NCBI GenBank assembly: GCA_004802705.1
Contig: SGPL01000580.1
Coordinates: forward strand, 1 to 20,361
Length of the DNA stretch: 20,361 nucleotides
Source: Bondarzewia mesenterica
Taxonomy: Eukaryota; Basidiomycota; Agaricomycetes; Russulales; Bondarzewiaceae
Direction of reading: 5' to 3'
Within the stretch, counting starts at the first letter, position 1, and each line of letters begins with the position of its first letter. The notes under the pieces were generated by a model. It was not told the DNA's origin, did not search any database, and worked only from the letters and a program-made list of their open reading frames with translations. Of this stretch, positions 9,102-19,866 are shown one piece after another. A program made the translations under genes and the position numbers.

Positions 9102-9227
9102 GCTCCCCCAAGCCTTGATCGCTTTCTCCGACTTGCACACTCCTCGCTTCTTTACCCTCCTTCTCGACCATCCCAACTTTACGAAGAGTGAAGTTTTTCA
9201 ACAACAATCAAAAGGTTCCACGACATA

Positions 9228-11434
9228 ATGTCTCGAGAGGAGGATGCAGAACTGTCGCCTACCTCGCCGATGGACGAGTTGTCTGCTCCGGGTGAGCCGG
9301 AAGTTGAGCCTGAGCCAGGCCTGAATGGGATTCCCGTTCGTTGTGAGTCGTCTCGATTGCGGGGTACGCTCTTCTCTTGCTTAAAAGGTGCTTGGCGGCG
9401 GTAATGCTCAGGGTACGACGTACGTGACTTTGATGTTGGTTCTCGTGCATAGCGCTGACCGCTCTGTATCTTCCCTGTGAAGGCGGACCGAACGGAACCA
9501 TATACAAGAATTGAACCATTCCAGGAGAAGCAGGATACTAGCTTGGAGTGCGTTCTATTTTCTATTCAAGATCAAAGAGATAGGTTGGTTGAAGAATTTT
9601 GTCGTACAAATTCGTTTTGGTAAGGTTTTTCTACAAGCCGATAACTTTGACAGCGTTAGCCATAGGAATGGCCGCCCTGGCGTACGTAGCAACCACCCAA
9701 GATGTGCTGGAAGAAGGGCGCGATAAGCGACGAGTGTACGCAATTTGGTCTGCTTGCATCCTTCTGTGTCGAGCAACTAATGCATGGTTTCCAGTGGCGC
9801 ATACGCCGCGATCGCATGCTTCCTCTCGTTTTCCATGATTCAGTTCCGCGATGGGCCCTTTATCCGTCCACACCCAGCGTTCTGGCGAATAGTCCTCGGA
9901 GTTAATCTTCTCTATGAACTAGCCCTCGTGTTCCTCTTGTTTCAGGATCTCGGCTCTGCCAGGACCATGATGACCTACCTCGACCCTAACCTTGGGAAGG
10001 CCCTTCCTGAGAAAAGTTATGGGGAGAATTGCGCCCTTACGGTGCAGAATGTCTGGGTAAGTATTCATCCTGTCCTTCAAATCTATTCTTTTGACCGTTC
10101 ATCGGACTGGGAATGTATTGCTGTGCATGTAGGATTCAATAGACATATTCTGTCTGGCTCACGCACTAGGATGGTTTGGGAAGGCGATGATCCTGCGGGA
10201 TTATTGGTTTTGCTGGGTATGTCTGTGCATGGCCTATCCTTCGTTCCTCAATTAATTATAGGTAGATCCTGAGTATCGCATTTGAGTTCGCTGAGTACAG
10301 TCTTCAGCACCAATTAGCCAATTTTGAGGAGGTGTGTGGCGGCATCTTGAAGTTTACGCATCCATCTAACCTGTTCTCCAGTGCTGGTGGGATCATGTGA
10401 GCTTTTGAACCTCAGATTGTCGCCCGCGTTGTATAACTTAACCATTTTAGTGGATCCTAGATGTGTTGGTCTGCAACTGGTTAGGAACCTACCTAGGTCC
10501 GCGCAATCTGCCCTGGAAGCGGACATAATACTCATATTTCCGCATACAGGCATGAAGGCCTGCCAATACTTCGAAGTCAAGGTATGACATATTTCGTACA
10601 ATCTTTGTCAATCCTCCTTATCTCATGTATCCGCAATAGCATTATACTTGGCGTGGTTTCCGCCAGAGTCGCGGTATCCGCTCTAAGACCAAACGTGTCC
10701 TCACACAATTCTCCCCCCACGATTTCACAGCCTTTCACTGGCACGGGACAGCGTCTTTTCTGCATTATGTTATTGTCGTGATGCTCCTCGCGATATTTTT
10801 GGCTGCTGAATTGAACCCATTCTATCTCAAGGTGAGCTGCTCAATGACTCTGTTTCCTAGACAATAATCTCGAGAATGGCGCCGAATGATACTGTTTTCT
10901 GCTTTCTCTTGCGTGCTGCTTTCGCTGACTTGACTGACAGAGCCTGTTGTGGATGGAACCTGACCACCCTTTTGTTATCGCGCGACTGGCCGGTGTTTTT
11001 CTCTGCGCACTGCCTGCCGTTCGAGAGCTTTATCAATACATCAACGACCCAAGGTGCGGGCGATCTCCAATTTTCCATTATTCAGCCTCTGATACACCAA
11101 CACATGTAGGAAAGCGGTACGGATGGGACAGCATGTCTGGCTGCTGCTCGCCACCATCGGCACCGAGCTGCTCGTCATTATGAAATGGAGCAAGGGCCGT
11201 TTCCCCGCACCGTTCCCGGAGAGGGTCAAATATGGATGGGCGTTCGGTGCCTCGCTACTTGTGCTCTATCCAATCGTGCGGGTACGTGATTCGGTTTTCC
11301 TCTGCTTGATGTGCGGTGGCGCAGTGTCACTCACGTGTTTCTGCCATTTTTACAATATATCACAGTTCGGCGTACCCCAGGCACGGAGATACATCCGGAA
11401 ATACAATAGGCGGGCGAAGCAGAAAAAGCAGTAG
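9228..11434 (+). CDS. Phosphatidylserine synthase, base-exchange (PSS1/PSS2) type
   Basis: An integral ER-membrane enzyme that swaps the head group of an existing phospholipid for L-serine to make phosphatidylserine. Exons: 9228-9342, 9412-9419, 9483-9547, 9625-9735, 9795-10056, 10133-10216, 10266-10331, 10382-10396, 10451-10496, 10550-10581, 10640-10831, 10941-11053, 11110-11281, 11366-11434. Together they are 1350 nt, or 449 aa. Family landmarks in order: FFYKP (64-68), DGPFIRPHPAFWR (119-131), LDPNLGKALPEK, DIFCLAHALGW (191-201), [20 protein letters not shown] (221-240) then DHWILDVLVCN, and YFEVKHYTWRGF. His197, Glu222, Glu225, Asn234, Glu237, Asp241, Asp246 and Asn251 have exactly the spacing of the essential residues I recall from alanine scanning of hamster PSS1. 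Several hydrophobic segments fit a multi-pass protein. The C-terminus is basic and ends KQKKQ, a KxKxx ER-retrieval pattern. The acidic N-terminus (about 1-38) is variable in the family, so the first two exons are the least certain part. All junctions preserve frame; the donor after 10496 (GTCCGC) is weak. Confidence 0.93.
9412..9419 (+). other. Inferred 8-nt micro-exon of the PS synthase gene
   Basis: The GTGAGT donor after 9342 leaves phase 1 and the exon at 9483 starts in phase 0. They cannot be joined directly. Inserting GGTACGAC, which is flanked by a CTCAG acceptor and a GTACGT donor, restores frame and gives VRWYDADRTEPYTRIEPF across the junctions. The alternative is a single 147-nt intron with a poorer GTTCGT donor at 9336. 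Confidence 0.5.
10382..10396 (+). other. 15-nt micro-exon of the PS synthase gene
   Basis: It encodes only Cys-Trp-Trp-Asp-His (residues 238-242), the centre of the conserved ECWWD motif. It is flanked by a CTAAC...CCAG acceptor and a GTGAGC donor. The motif is invariant in the family and both neighbouring exons are in phase 0, so this tiny exon is well supported. Confidence 0.9.
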
Positions 11435-13905
11435 TTGGTCACATTTTGGGCGGGCGCCATACTGCCATCGGTAATGATATTGGTGATCTGATCTTGTTCA
11501 TGACCTCTGCGTATGTATTCTATGGACTCGTGAGAGTGCCATGTATCCTATCAAAAACTTACACAATTCACATCTAATCCTCTCAAGTGTTTCGTATACT
11601 TCCTGAAGATTCGGTTTTCTTACTGTCCGTCGGTACGGTTTCAGTCAGTGTTGGCCCTCGCGTCTCAACAATTCTATTTTGCAGCAGTTGATCCTTCTAG
11701 GCTTTAGTTCGGTACGTTGCGACTGCCGATACTTCTTTTCATTGGCGATTCACACCCTACAGATTTACTTGTCCGCATTCAGGCTAGCTGCTTGGACTTG
11801 AGCGGCAGGATCATCTAGAATTGGGTCATTGGGAATGACTCTTCATGAATGTAGGTTGCTCGAGGCCTGGCGTAGGTTCACCCTCATTGTCTTCTACTCA
11901 CATGTCGAAAGATGGCTGGCAGATGCTATTAACATACTGAACCCTTGCTGATCGTCAATTAGAGAGATCCCGTTAATCTGTCATGTTCCGCTGCGCGGAT
12001 TGATTTCAGTCCCACACGTGATTCATTGACTCGACGATCAATCGTACCTACTTAAGACTTTTTTTGCGATTGGTGTCCGTCACCCTGATTGCTGCAGAAC
12101 CTTCGTTGTGGGAGTGTGCGCTCTGTTCTTGATCCTCTTCAGATTCTGGTTTTCTCTTCCGCATCAGCAGACGATCCTCTCGGCACCCAAAACGCTCATA
12201 CGTGCTTACAGAGCTCTGGACCTTGTCCTCATCCTTGGTCTAGATTCTGATGTGACTCTGAGGAGGCAGTTCCCACTTCCGAGCCCTTCTTCGTATCGTT
12301 TGAGAATTCATCAGACTCGAGGATCTAGGTGCTTCGGTAACTCGTTCGGTTCGATCTACTATGCCCTAGTTTGTAGCGAAGGCGTCGGTGGCATAGCTCA
12401 TGGGATATTCGCGAGTCAGTCCTCCCGAATCGTATCATCCCGTTCACAGTTAATGCATCAGGTTGTTGCTTTCCATCTATCTACTTCAAGGGCGCATTTA
12501 AGGATATCTCGGCCGGATCAGCGACAGCACGTAAAGTGAGTCGCTCAGTCCCCTACTGCCGCCAGAAACATTAGACGCACCCGCTGTACGGGTTCGCCGA
12601 TATCAAACTTAGTCGCATGCTTGGTGAGTCGCACAATCAGGAGTAACTGACATTGCTTGCATCATGGCCTCCCTTGTACTTTCTTTGGCAGTGAAAGCAG
12701 ATTCCTAAGCTTCGTTCGCAAGGACAGCATATCACATTACTACGTCAGCTGCGGATGAACAGTATGCACATTGTAGGTACCCCATTCGAACGGACTCCAA
12801 CAAACGGACTCCGAGGCACTTTCAGGGTCATCGGCAGCCTCATCGAACAGTGTGCTGCGTGTGATTTTTCCTCACTCAGAGCGAACAGATGACTATCCAT
12901 AAGTAAAAACTTGACGTGTGTGTTCGCAATCCGACTTCAAGGATACCGTCTTACCAGGGGCGTCAACTCCGGGGTGGTCGCTAGAACGGAAGTACATGTG
13001 TATGCACTTACAATTGAATAAATCTTTACCTCCACTGAACTACGTACGTGGTATTATCTGATACTTCCTCGTTACACTGAGTGTCTTCGAGTTCATTGCG
13101 CATAAGTCTGCAGTTCCTGTTGGTTCCGCTTTCGAAGTCGCCCCTACTCATCCTGCTTCATCACCAAATGAGATCGTCAATGTGACGACTTTGCTCCAGG
13201 GAATTCAGAAGACCATACCGTGAGATTTCACGCATCTGCCCTTGTTCCGTATCAGTGATCATCGGCGACCGGGTGCTGAAGCGCTGCAGGATGAGACGAG
13301 TGAAATTCAATGAAGATCTTAGTACCTTACCCCTCTTTACACTCGTCAGTCCGCGACACATTTCATCTGGACTCTTCTGTGTCACGATGTTAAACCATGG
13401 TCGAAAAGAGATCGTACCTGAGGCCCGTGAGCCCGCGAGACCTCTTCAATTTGTCGCATCTCGAACGCCATGGTTTACGACATACATTCCGTTATGATTG
13501 CTCATGAATTATGAATTCTCCTATATTGTACGCCGGGTCTCATACGATCCGCACGAATGGCGTTTTCGTAGATCAGGTCTACAAGACTCATTTCTAGTAT
13601 GCACTTTGTGATATCTGTTATAATTTCTACTGCGTCTCTTTCACTGCATACGTTCTGTTGCTGTACTTATTGTTATTGGTGTGCAGGAGACTGAGGACGT
13701 GTCGAAACATCAGAGATATGCCTTGGGCGCGCGCTACCATCTGTTGATCATCATGCGATCACGCGGGTTCTCGATATTTTGATTTGTTCTGGTCCGGCGC
13801 TTCAGCGATGAGTCAGACACTGTCACGGTCAGACGAACCTTGAACGTTGAACACGTTCGGAGCCACTTTTCCATCTCTGTCTGCCGAAAGACAGAGTTAA
13901 CCACG
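11435..13905. other. Long stretch without a supported gene
   Basis: No family recognised in nearly 2.5 kb. The best hint is a plus-strand open segment at about 12378-12536, reading NRIIPFTVNASGCCFPSIYF and then KGAFKDISAGSATARK up to a GTGAGT donor. I could not find exons before or after it. A small direct repeat of ACGGACTCC lies at about 12789-12811. This may be decayed genic DNA plus the promoter of the S28 peptidase gene. Confidence 0.5.
12378..12536 (+). pseudogene. Possible isolated exon or gene remnant
   Basis: An open segment after a stop near 12375, with protein-like composition, ending at a GTGAGT donor (12537). It contains NRIIPFTVNASGCCFPSIYF and KGAFKDISAGSATARK. There is no start codon context, no partner exon and no recognised domain. 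It may be a remnant or chance. Confidence 0.18.
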
Positions 13906-16491
13906 ATGTTGCTGACCGTTGGCATCATCCCCTTGTTCTTCTTGTTCACAAGCACACGCGCTACGTTCACTGCGGATCGCTTACACGTCAACGGTGCGCA
14001 GAGCATCAACCTCTGGAAGCTCAGGTCGCGCACTGCGAGAACCAGAACGCCTTTGCTTGTCCAGGATGACCCAGGTTCGTCAGCATCCACTGTCTCATCC
14101 GTGGCATATTTCTCTTCGGCAGCTGCTAGCTTTCCCGAATATACTTTTACCCAACCACTCGACCATTTCTACAACACCACAAACGGGACATTCGGCCAGC
14201 GCTACTGGGTCAGCACGCGCCATTACAAGTCGGGAACTGGTGCGCCTGTAATTGTCCTGGATGGAGGAGAAACAAGCGGGGAAGACCGATTGCCATACTT
14301 AGATACGGGGATTGTGAATATCTTGGCCAAGGCAACTGGTGGTGTTGGTGTTGTGCTCGAGCATCGATATTACGGTGCGTATTCTGCTTTCACTCGGTGG
14401 TATTTCTTGGACTTCTTGCTAGTCGTTTGCGCCCACGCTCTTCTGAGAGAATAAGTACGGGTCAATCAAGCTTGTGCCACGTTAAGACACTCCGTCATTC
14501 CAAATTCCCAGGACAAACTCAATCTTGTCCATGACTGATAATGCACATACGATTGTTCTCGCTCTTGCACCCATGGTATGACTGGAACGTGATGGTGAAA
14601 CACCTAGTCTGACACGTTGACAGGCATGTAACAGGGCGGAAGTATTGATTTATTTTTAAAATCATTGCTTTGTCAAATCTGTGATGTACTGATGGGTACC
14701 GTGTCTGGCTAATCCGACAGGCGAATCTGTTGGAGTAGCCAATTTCTCCACGGACAACCTTCGGTAGGCAGGCATATCATAATCTTCTGACCCTGACGTT
14801 CTGACGCAGCAAGGATAGATGGCTGAACAACGAGCAGGCGCTTGAAGACTCCGCTAATTTCATGCGCAATGTCAGATTTGAAGGTATAGATGAGGATCTA
14901 ATGGCTCCTAACGTTCCTTGGATTTACTATGGCGTATGTACGCGTCTGGCTTACATTTTGCATGTGTTCATTGGTATCTAGGGCTCGTATGCGGGCGCTC
15001 GGGTGGCTCATATGAAGATCCTCTACCCCGACATTGTTTTTGGGGCGATCGCCTCTAGTGGTATGCATTCTAGGTAGTTAGCACTCGACTAGGAAGCTCA
15101 AAATGTCTTTCACAAGGCGTAACGCACGCTGCCATCACAAACTGGGAGTACATGGACGTCATCCGGATCTATGCTGACCCGAAATGCTCTGCGAATCTCG
15201 TTCGCTCTGTCGCCCTTATTGACACACTCCTCAAGGTCCCTGTAGTACGGACTTATCTCAAGGGCCTCTTCGGTCTTGGCAATCTCACGCATGATGTTGA
15301 CTTCGTTTCTCTCATTACGGTTGCGTTTCATTTTTCTTCTGGCAAGGGGCATGGTCCTGATGGGGACGAGGATGTACAGGACCCATTGGGCTCGTGGCAA
15401 AGCAAGAATTGGGATCCTGCCGTTGGAAGCACTGTTTTCGATAAATTTTGCGACGCACTCAACGGCAACTCGACCGGCACTGCAGCCGATACCAATGTGA
15501 CCACTGCCGATGGACTGACAGTTAACCTCGCGGTTCTGAACTACGCCAATTATATCAAGGAGGTCAGTTCTTTTTATGGCTAGACCTTACGCGAAGCTGA
15601 ACTTGTTGTAGAACATTGCTTCTGCATGCCCTAACGGCACAACTCTCGATGACTGCTTCGGCACATTCAATGACTCTGCGTATCAAGATGTCGACCTTAG
15701 CCAAGATTGGCGGCTATGGACGTTCCAGTATTGCACGCAGTGGGGTTATCTCACGGTCAGCTCTTTCTCTGCGTCCCTTTTTCGTGAATTGCCCTCAAGT
15801 CATCTATAGACTGCACCACCGAGTCGTAGAATCCCTACGATCATCTCTCACCTGCTTGATCTTGACTACGAGCACAAGATTTGCCTCCAAGTATGTGTAT
15901 TTTCGAACTCTCTTAGGGCCGATGATCATATCAACCCTCTTCAGGCCTTTCCACCTGGAGAGTTCTTCACTGTTCCTGCACTGCCCAATGTTACAGCTGT
16001 GAATGTCCTTGGTGACTTTGCTATCGCCGCGGATAGGCTGGCGATCGTAGATGGAGAAAGTAACATTGACTTATTTTCATGCTTCTCGCCTTCCTCTGCG
16101 TCCTGCTGACTGCAGGCGAACCATGCAGTTGACCCGTGGAGGCCCGACACACCGCACAGTCAATATGGCGCTAAAGAACGGGCCGACACGATTTTGCGTC
16201 CGTTCAAACTTATTCCTGGTAAGTCAACAATCACGTATTCCCATAATCACTCGCGGATACAATCTCGCGCGATTGTCTTCTCAAAATTGAGACATTACTT
16301 ATCTTGTTCTTTGTCATGTGCGACGTAATTGGGTCATCGATCCATCCTTAGGCGCCGTGCACCACTGGGACGAGAATGGTTTGGCGGACAATTCCGCCGA
16401 GCCAGTTGAAATTCGTGCAATTCATGAGCAGGAAGTAGAGTTTGTGACTGCTTGGCTGAAGGACTTCAGGAAGCCTGCAGTGGCCGCGTAG
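13906..16491 (+). CDS. Secreted serine peptidase, family S28 (Pro-X carboxypeptidase-like)
   Basis: Expected to cleave peptides after proline from the outside of the cell, probably at acid pH, like other fungal S28 enzymes. Exons: 13906-14374, 14721-14763, 14819-14933, 14982-15060, 15117-15319, 15380-15562, 15612-15755, 15810-15890, 15945-16059, 16129-16218, 16352-16491. Total 1662 nt, or 553 aa, normal for the family. It opens with a hydrophobic signal peptide (MLLTVGIIPLFFLF...), then QPLDHF (83-88), FGQRYW (96-101), EHRYYG (152-157) and LRWLNNEQALEDSANF. The nucleophile motif is GGSYAG with Ser211. The charge-relay Asp is in DPWRPDTPHS (Asp479) and the His in AVHHWDENG (His511, possibly His512). 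Several NxS/T sites fit secretion. All junctions keep frame. Intron 1 is 346 nt, far longer than the others. The 60-nt intron 15320-15379 has no stop and a multiple-of-three length, so it could be read through; family alignment (LITDPLGSWQ) favours removal. It runs in the same direction as the PS synthase gene with no evident link. Confidence 0.92.
14375..14720 (+). other. Unusually long intron 1 of the S28 gene (346 nt)
   Basis: The donor GGTGCGT follows the codon start for Gly157, and the acceptor CCGACAG precedes GC GAA TCT, which completes the conserved RYYGES. The correct phase and conserved junction make the boundaries firm. The intron is about five times longer than its neighbours and contains a T-rich patch (about 14648-14660). 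No open frame or repeat boundary was seen inside it. Confidence 0.75.
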
Positions 16492-18332
16492 GAGAGAAAG
16501 GCTTGTACACGTTGATGATCATAGACTATCTCAACATGAATTTTGCTGTAGAGTTGCATTGCGGCTAACAGCATGTTACTACAAGTTATTGGCACAATGA
16601 AGGCTTTCCAATGAAACGTGAAAACGTGGTCTTATTGGCTGACTACGCCAATTTGTTTTGCAAACGACGCATCCACGTGTTTAACGAACCTCGAAATCTT
16701 TCAGTTTCCTTCGTCTGCGAGAAGGAGACAAGCCATAGGAAGGGTGCCAATTCATGCGTGATTTATTCAGGATTGCCAAAATCCAGTACTCCATATGAAC
16801 GTCTGAATATTTCAGCATCTTCAGCAATTCAGATGACATCGATCCATTGAGAGGAGTCGGAGAAGTTACTTGAAGTAGTGGCGCATCATGTTCTTTTCTC
16901 CCGCTCTTTGATGGGTCCGTATATGTTGCGCAGTCCCGATTTGTTCATTGTGGCTATTATTTCAGAACGAGTGATGTGGCGCTCACATTTGATCATCGAA
17001 GTCGGAATCGGAATCGGCGAGTGTATGAAGCCTGACTGGATGAGTGATGAGGCCGGTCAGAGTCGAACAGTCGGTAGAAAAACACGGCGTCTTAAAATTG
17101 TCTGACCATACTTCAATTCCGGGTTGTAGACGTTAATCCCCCGTGTCTGCGACAGCATGTCAAGGCGAGAGATGTACCCTTCCATTCAAAATCGATGTCT
17201 GTCGGTTACCACTCACTCTGCAAGTCTGCGAAACGGTCCAAATCGACAGCATTGAAACTGTACGGAAATTGGGTGAGGAAATGTGTCGAAAATGGGGAAC
17301 GTTTTCAAATTAGAAAATAGCAACTTCCTTTGCAAGGGCATGCCAGAGCAATAGCTATGATAGAGTTGGTAAGGCTGCATCTGAGATTAATTCGCAAGAA
17401 AATATTACGAGTGTTCACCTACACTGCCAGCCCTGAGCGCGGAAGAAAAAAGATACATCTGAAGAAAAATAATTTCCTCGGAGGCCGGCGAGGTTTCAGC
17501 GTCTCGAGTAGCATGGAAGAAAGAGAGTCGAAGCATCCAGTGGCGTATAGTTAATACTTCGCTGCTAAGGTGGAGCGCTGCGCTATGAACAACTGGGAGT
17601 GACTCAGCGGCAACGCATACGTCTTGTGCTCAGTACGATATTTGCTGCACATACCATCGAGAGCACTTCCGAGCGATCGATTCAGACCCATCAAGTAGAC
17701 TCAAAACCTTCCTTGCTGGAATTCGGATGGGTCTGGATTAGCAAAGCTAGAATTACAACATATCGCCGAAAGCAGTCCTTGTAAGGCTGTAAGTCGCCAA
17801 TAAGGAGTCAGAAAATGACAAATCCGACCGCTAGCAGTTGGTATCTACGCAAGGCCTTGAAACGGATTTTTTTTTACAGTACCTCTCCTTCTGTAGGACT
17901 ATGTCCTCGGCTCGAAGAAACTTGAAGTACAGGGTGCTGGAGACACTGGCCTCCGAAAATTATGACACACTGATTGTCGACATCTTCAACTAGTTCCATG
18001 AGCCATTTTGTCAAGACCAAATGGCTGATGTGTGTGTCTCATCTTCAGAGCAGTCTTCGGTGAGGGAGGGGAGAGCCGATACAACGCGTCTTTCTGATGA
18101 GTACTGTTGGAGGAGTGGACAGGAGTGAACAACTCATGGTGATGTGTTCTGAACTTCTGATTGTGCCACTGAGGGTCACCATTGCGTCACCACAAAGTGG
18201 ATGGTCTCGGCAATGCCCGGAGACGTCGCTATCCTCAACCTTCCTTTCCTCCATGTACGTTTGGTTTCGACGGTCGACCTCCTATCCAAACAACACTTCA
18301 AATTTTCAAACCCTCACTGCTTTAGCTTTATC
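16492..18332. other. Stretch without a supported gene
   Basis: Short open frames only, none with family motifs. AT content is higher than in the first 4 kb. A T-run (about 17869-17876) lies before position 17880. The last part, up to 18332, should contain the promoter and 5' leader of the cysteine-rich gene. Confidence 0.5.
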
Positions 18333-19866
18333 ATGGCCGGCTACGTGTCTCTGAGCGACAATCTTCCTCGCTCCCTCAAATCTAATCTCGCAACGTGCGC
18401 CAAAGTCATCTGGAAAGACCTGGCGGACAAGCACGTCGATGAGCTAGACCACTGGTGGAAGACAGTCGGCGTCCGCTACATCCCGCCCTCCGCGCCAGAC
18501 AACGACCCCACCCCGCAGGCCCTCATCCTGAATCTCTTAGAGGGAGAGCCGGATCAGCCTAGCAAAAGCGCGGCATTCACCGTCGACATAATGCGGCGAC
18601 GGGTCAAAGACCAACGCAATATTGGGTATGCGGCGATCCCGGAAGTGTGCATACCCATCCTTGATGACCTCGAGCAGTGGGTCTTGGGTATACCGGAAAG
18701 GCGGAGAGAGGAAATGGCGTTGCGTGTGGCAGATGCGGAAAGGGAAAGGGAGGCGCAGCGGAAGAGGAAAAGGGAGCTGAGGGAAGCGGAGGAGAGGGCT
18801 GCGGAGGCTTATGAGGAACGAATGGATTTAGAGAGAAAGCGAGATAATAGGACGTATCCTCTAGGCTCTTGCCAGGTATGCGGCCAAAAGGTGCGTTGTT
18901 TTCCTTCTCTTTTTACGTTGAGCCTATAGCGGCGCTTCAGTTAGTCAAATGCTCCCAATGCGATACACGTTCGTGTCCGGATCGAGGATGCGACGGCGGC
19001 AAAGTGGATGACATCCATACCTGCAGTCAACATCCCGATAAGCGTTACTGCTCGTCTTGTCGGTCTCGCTCAAAACAGGAACCCGTCATCGACTGCCTAT
19101 CGTGCGGCAAGTTGTTCTGCTCGACCGATTCAAACCTGGTCCACTGCGAGGGGTCCGTCGTCGTCCGAGGTAAGGTCAAGAAGATTCACGATCCAAAGTC
19201 CCTCGGATGCACGACCTGTTACAACGACGGATCAGCCGACTGGCAGGAGTGCTACAACGAGCGCTGTTCAACGCGGGACAATCGCTCTCCCAAAGGCCAC
19301 TGTCTGGACTGCGTTGGGCACGGCGTATATTGCTCTCAGCATCCAGACGACGAGTCTGAGTGGTGGTGCTCTCGGTGCGCCTCCAAATACGCAAACCCTG
19401 AATGTCCTTCGTGCAGCGCTGAGACGTGCCCCGAGGACATCCGACATCAATGCGCCTGTGGCAAGATCGATACGTGCGCTCGATGCCTCAGGAGACCGAT
19501 TCAGAGGGCGATAAAGAAGACGAGAGACCTGACGACAATGGAGACTTCGACGAGAGCAAGCACGAGTTCAAACCAACAGCCATCACTTTCCGCGAATTCA
19601 GATGTGGGTGCCGATGGACGGAAAGAGTGTGCCAGCCCTGTTTGAAGGATATCAATTCCTGCGAGCAATGCTACAAGGCAATGTGCGATGGCTGCTTGCT
19701 TTATGATCATTGCCGCGCATGCAAGCAGGACGTGAAGATTTGTGAGCCATGCTTCGACCATCGGAAGGAGTGTCCGAGATGCTTGATGCTGCTTGACAGC
19801 GCTATAGAGGAAATGGCATCAGAACCGATGTACTTGGAGGATGAGACGGATTGTGGGTTCATGTAA
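18333..19866 (+). CDS. Cysteine-rich, probably zinc-binding protein with coiled coil; family unknown
   Basis: Exon 1 (18333-18890, residues 1-186) starts MAGYVSLSDNLPRSLKSN. An upstream in-frame ATG at 18201 is possible but less likely. It has a folded-looking N-terminal part and a highly charged coiled coil (about residues 120-172, Arg/Glu/Ala-rich). A 50-nt intron (18891-18940) splits the first Cys cluster, giving SCQVCGQK then LVKCSQCDTRSCPDRGC. Exon 2 carries a long series of Cys pairs: TCSQHPDKRYCSSC, DCLSCGKLFC, HCLDCVGHGVYCSQHP, WCSRC, ECPSC, QCACGKIDTCARC. An acidic spacer (EGDKEDERPDDNGDFDES) and a second series (CGCRWTERVCQPC, SCEQCYKAMCDGC, HCRACKQDVKICEPC, ECPRC) follow. The spacing suggests tandem treble-clef, RING- or B-box-like zinc sites, but I cannot assign a named domain. 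The frame changes near 19483, just after CARC, so either a base is missing there or an intron lies there. Function unknown; a nuclear or ubiquitin-related scaffold is only a guess. Confidence 0.75.

Noticed and set aside
8994..9207. Minus-strand open frames across the PS synthase promoter
   Set aside because: They overlap the promoter palindromes and have no motifs; shadow frames.
12108..12539. Plus-strand open frame of 143 codons
   Set aside because: Low-quality composition with no motifs. A different frame at 12378-12536 looks more like an exon, so this one is probably chance.
17030..17090. GTCAGAGTCGAACAGTCGG resembling a tRNA T-arm
   Set aside because: No cloverleaf could be formed with flanking sequence and no 3' oligo-T follows.
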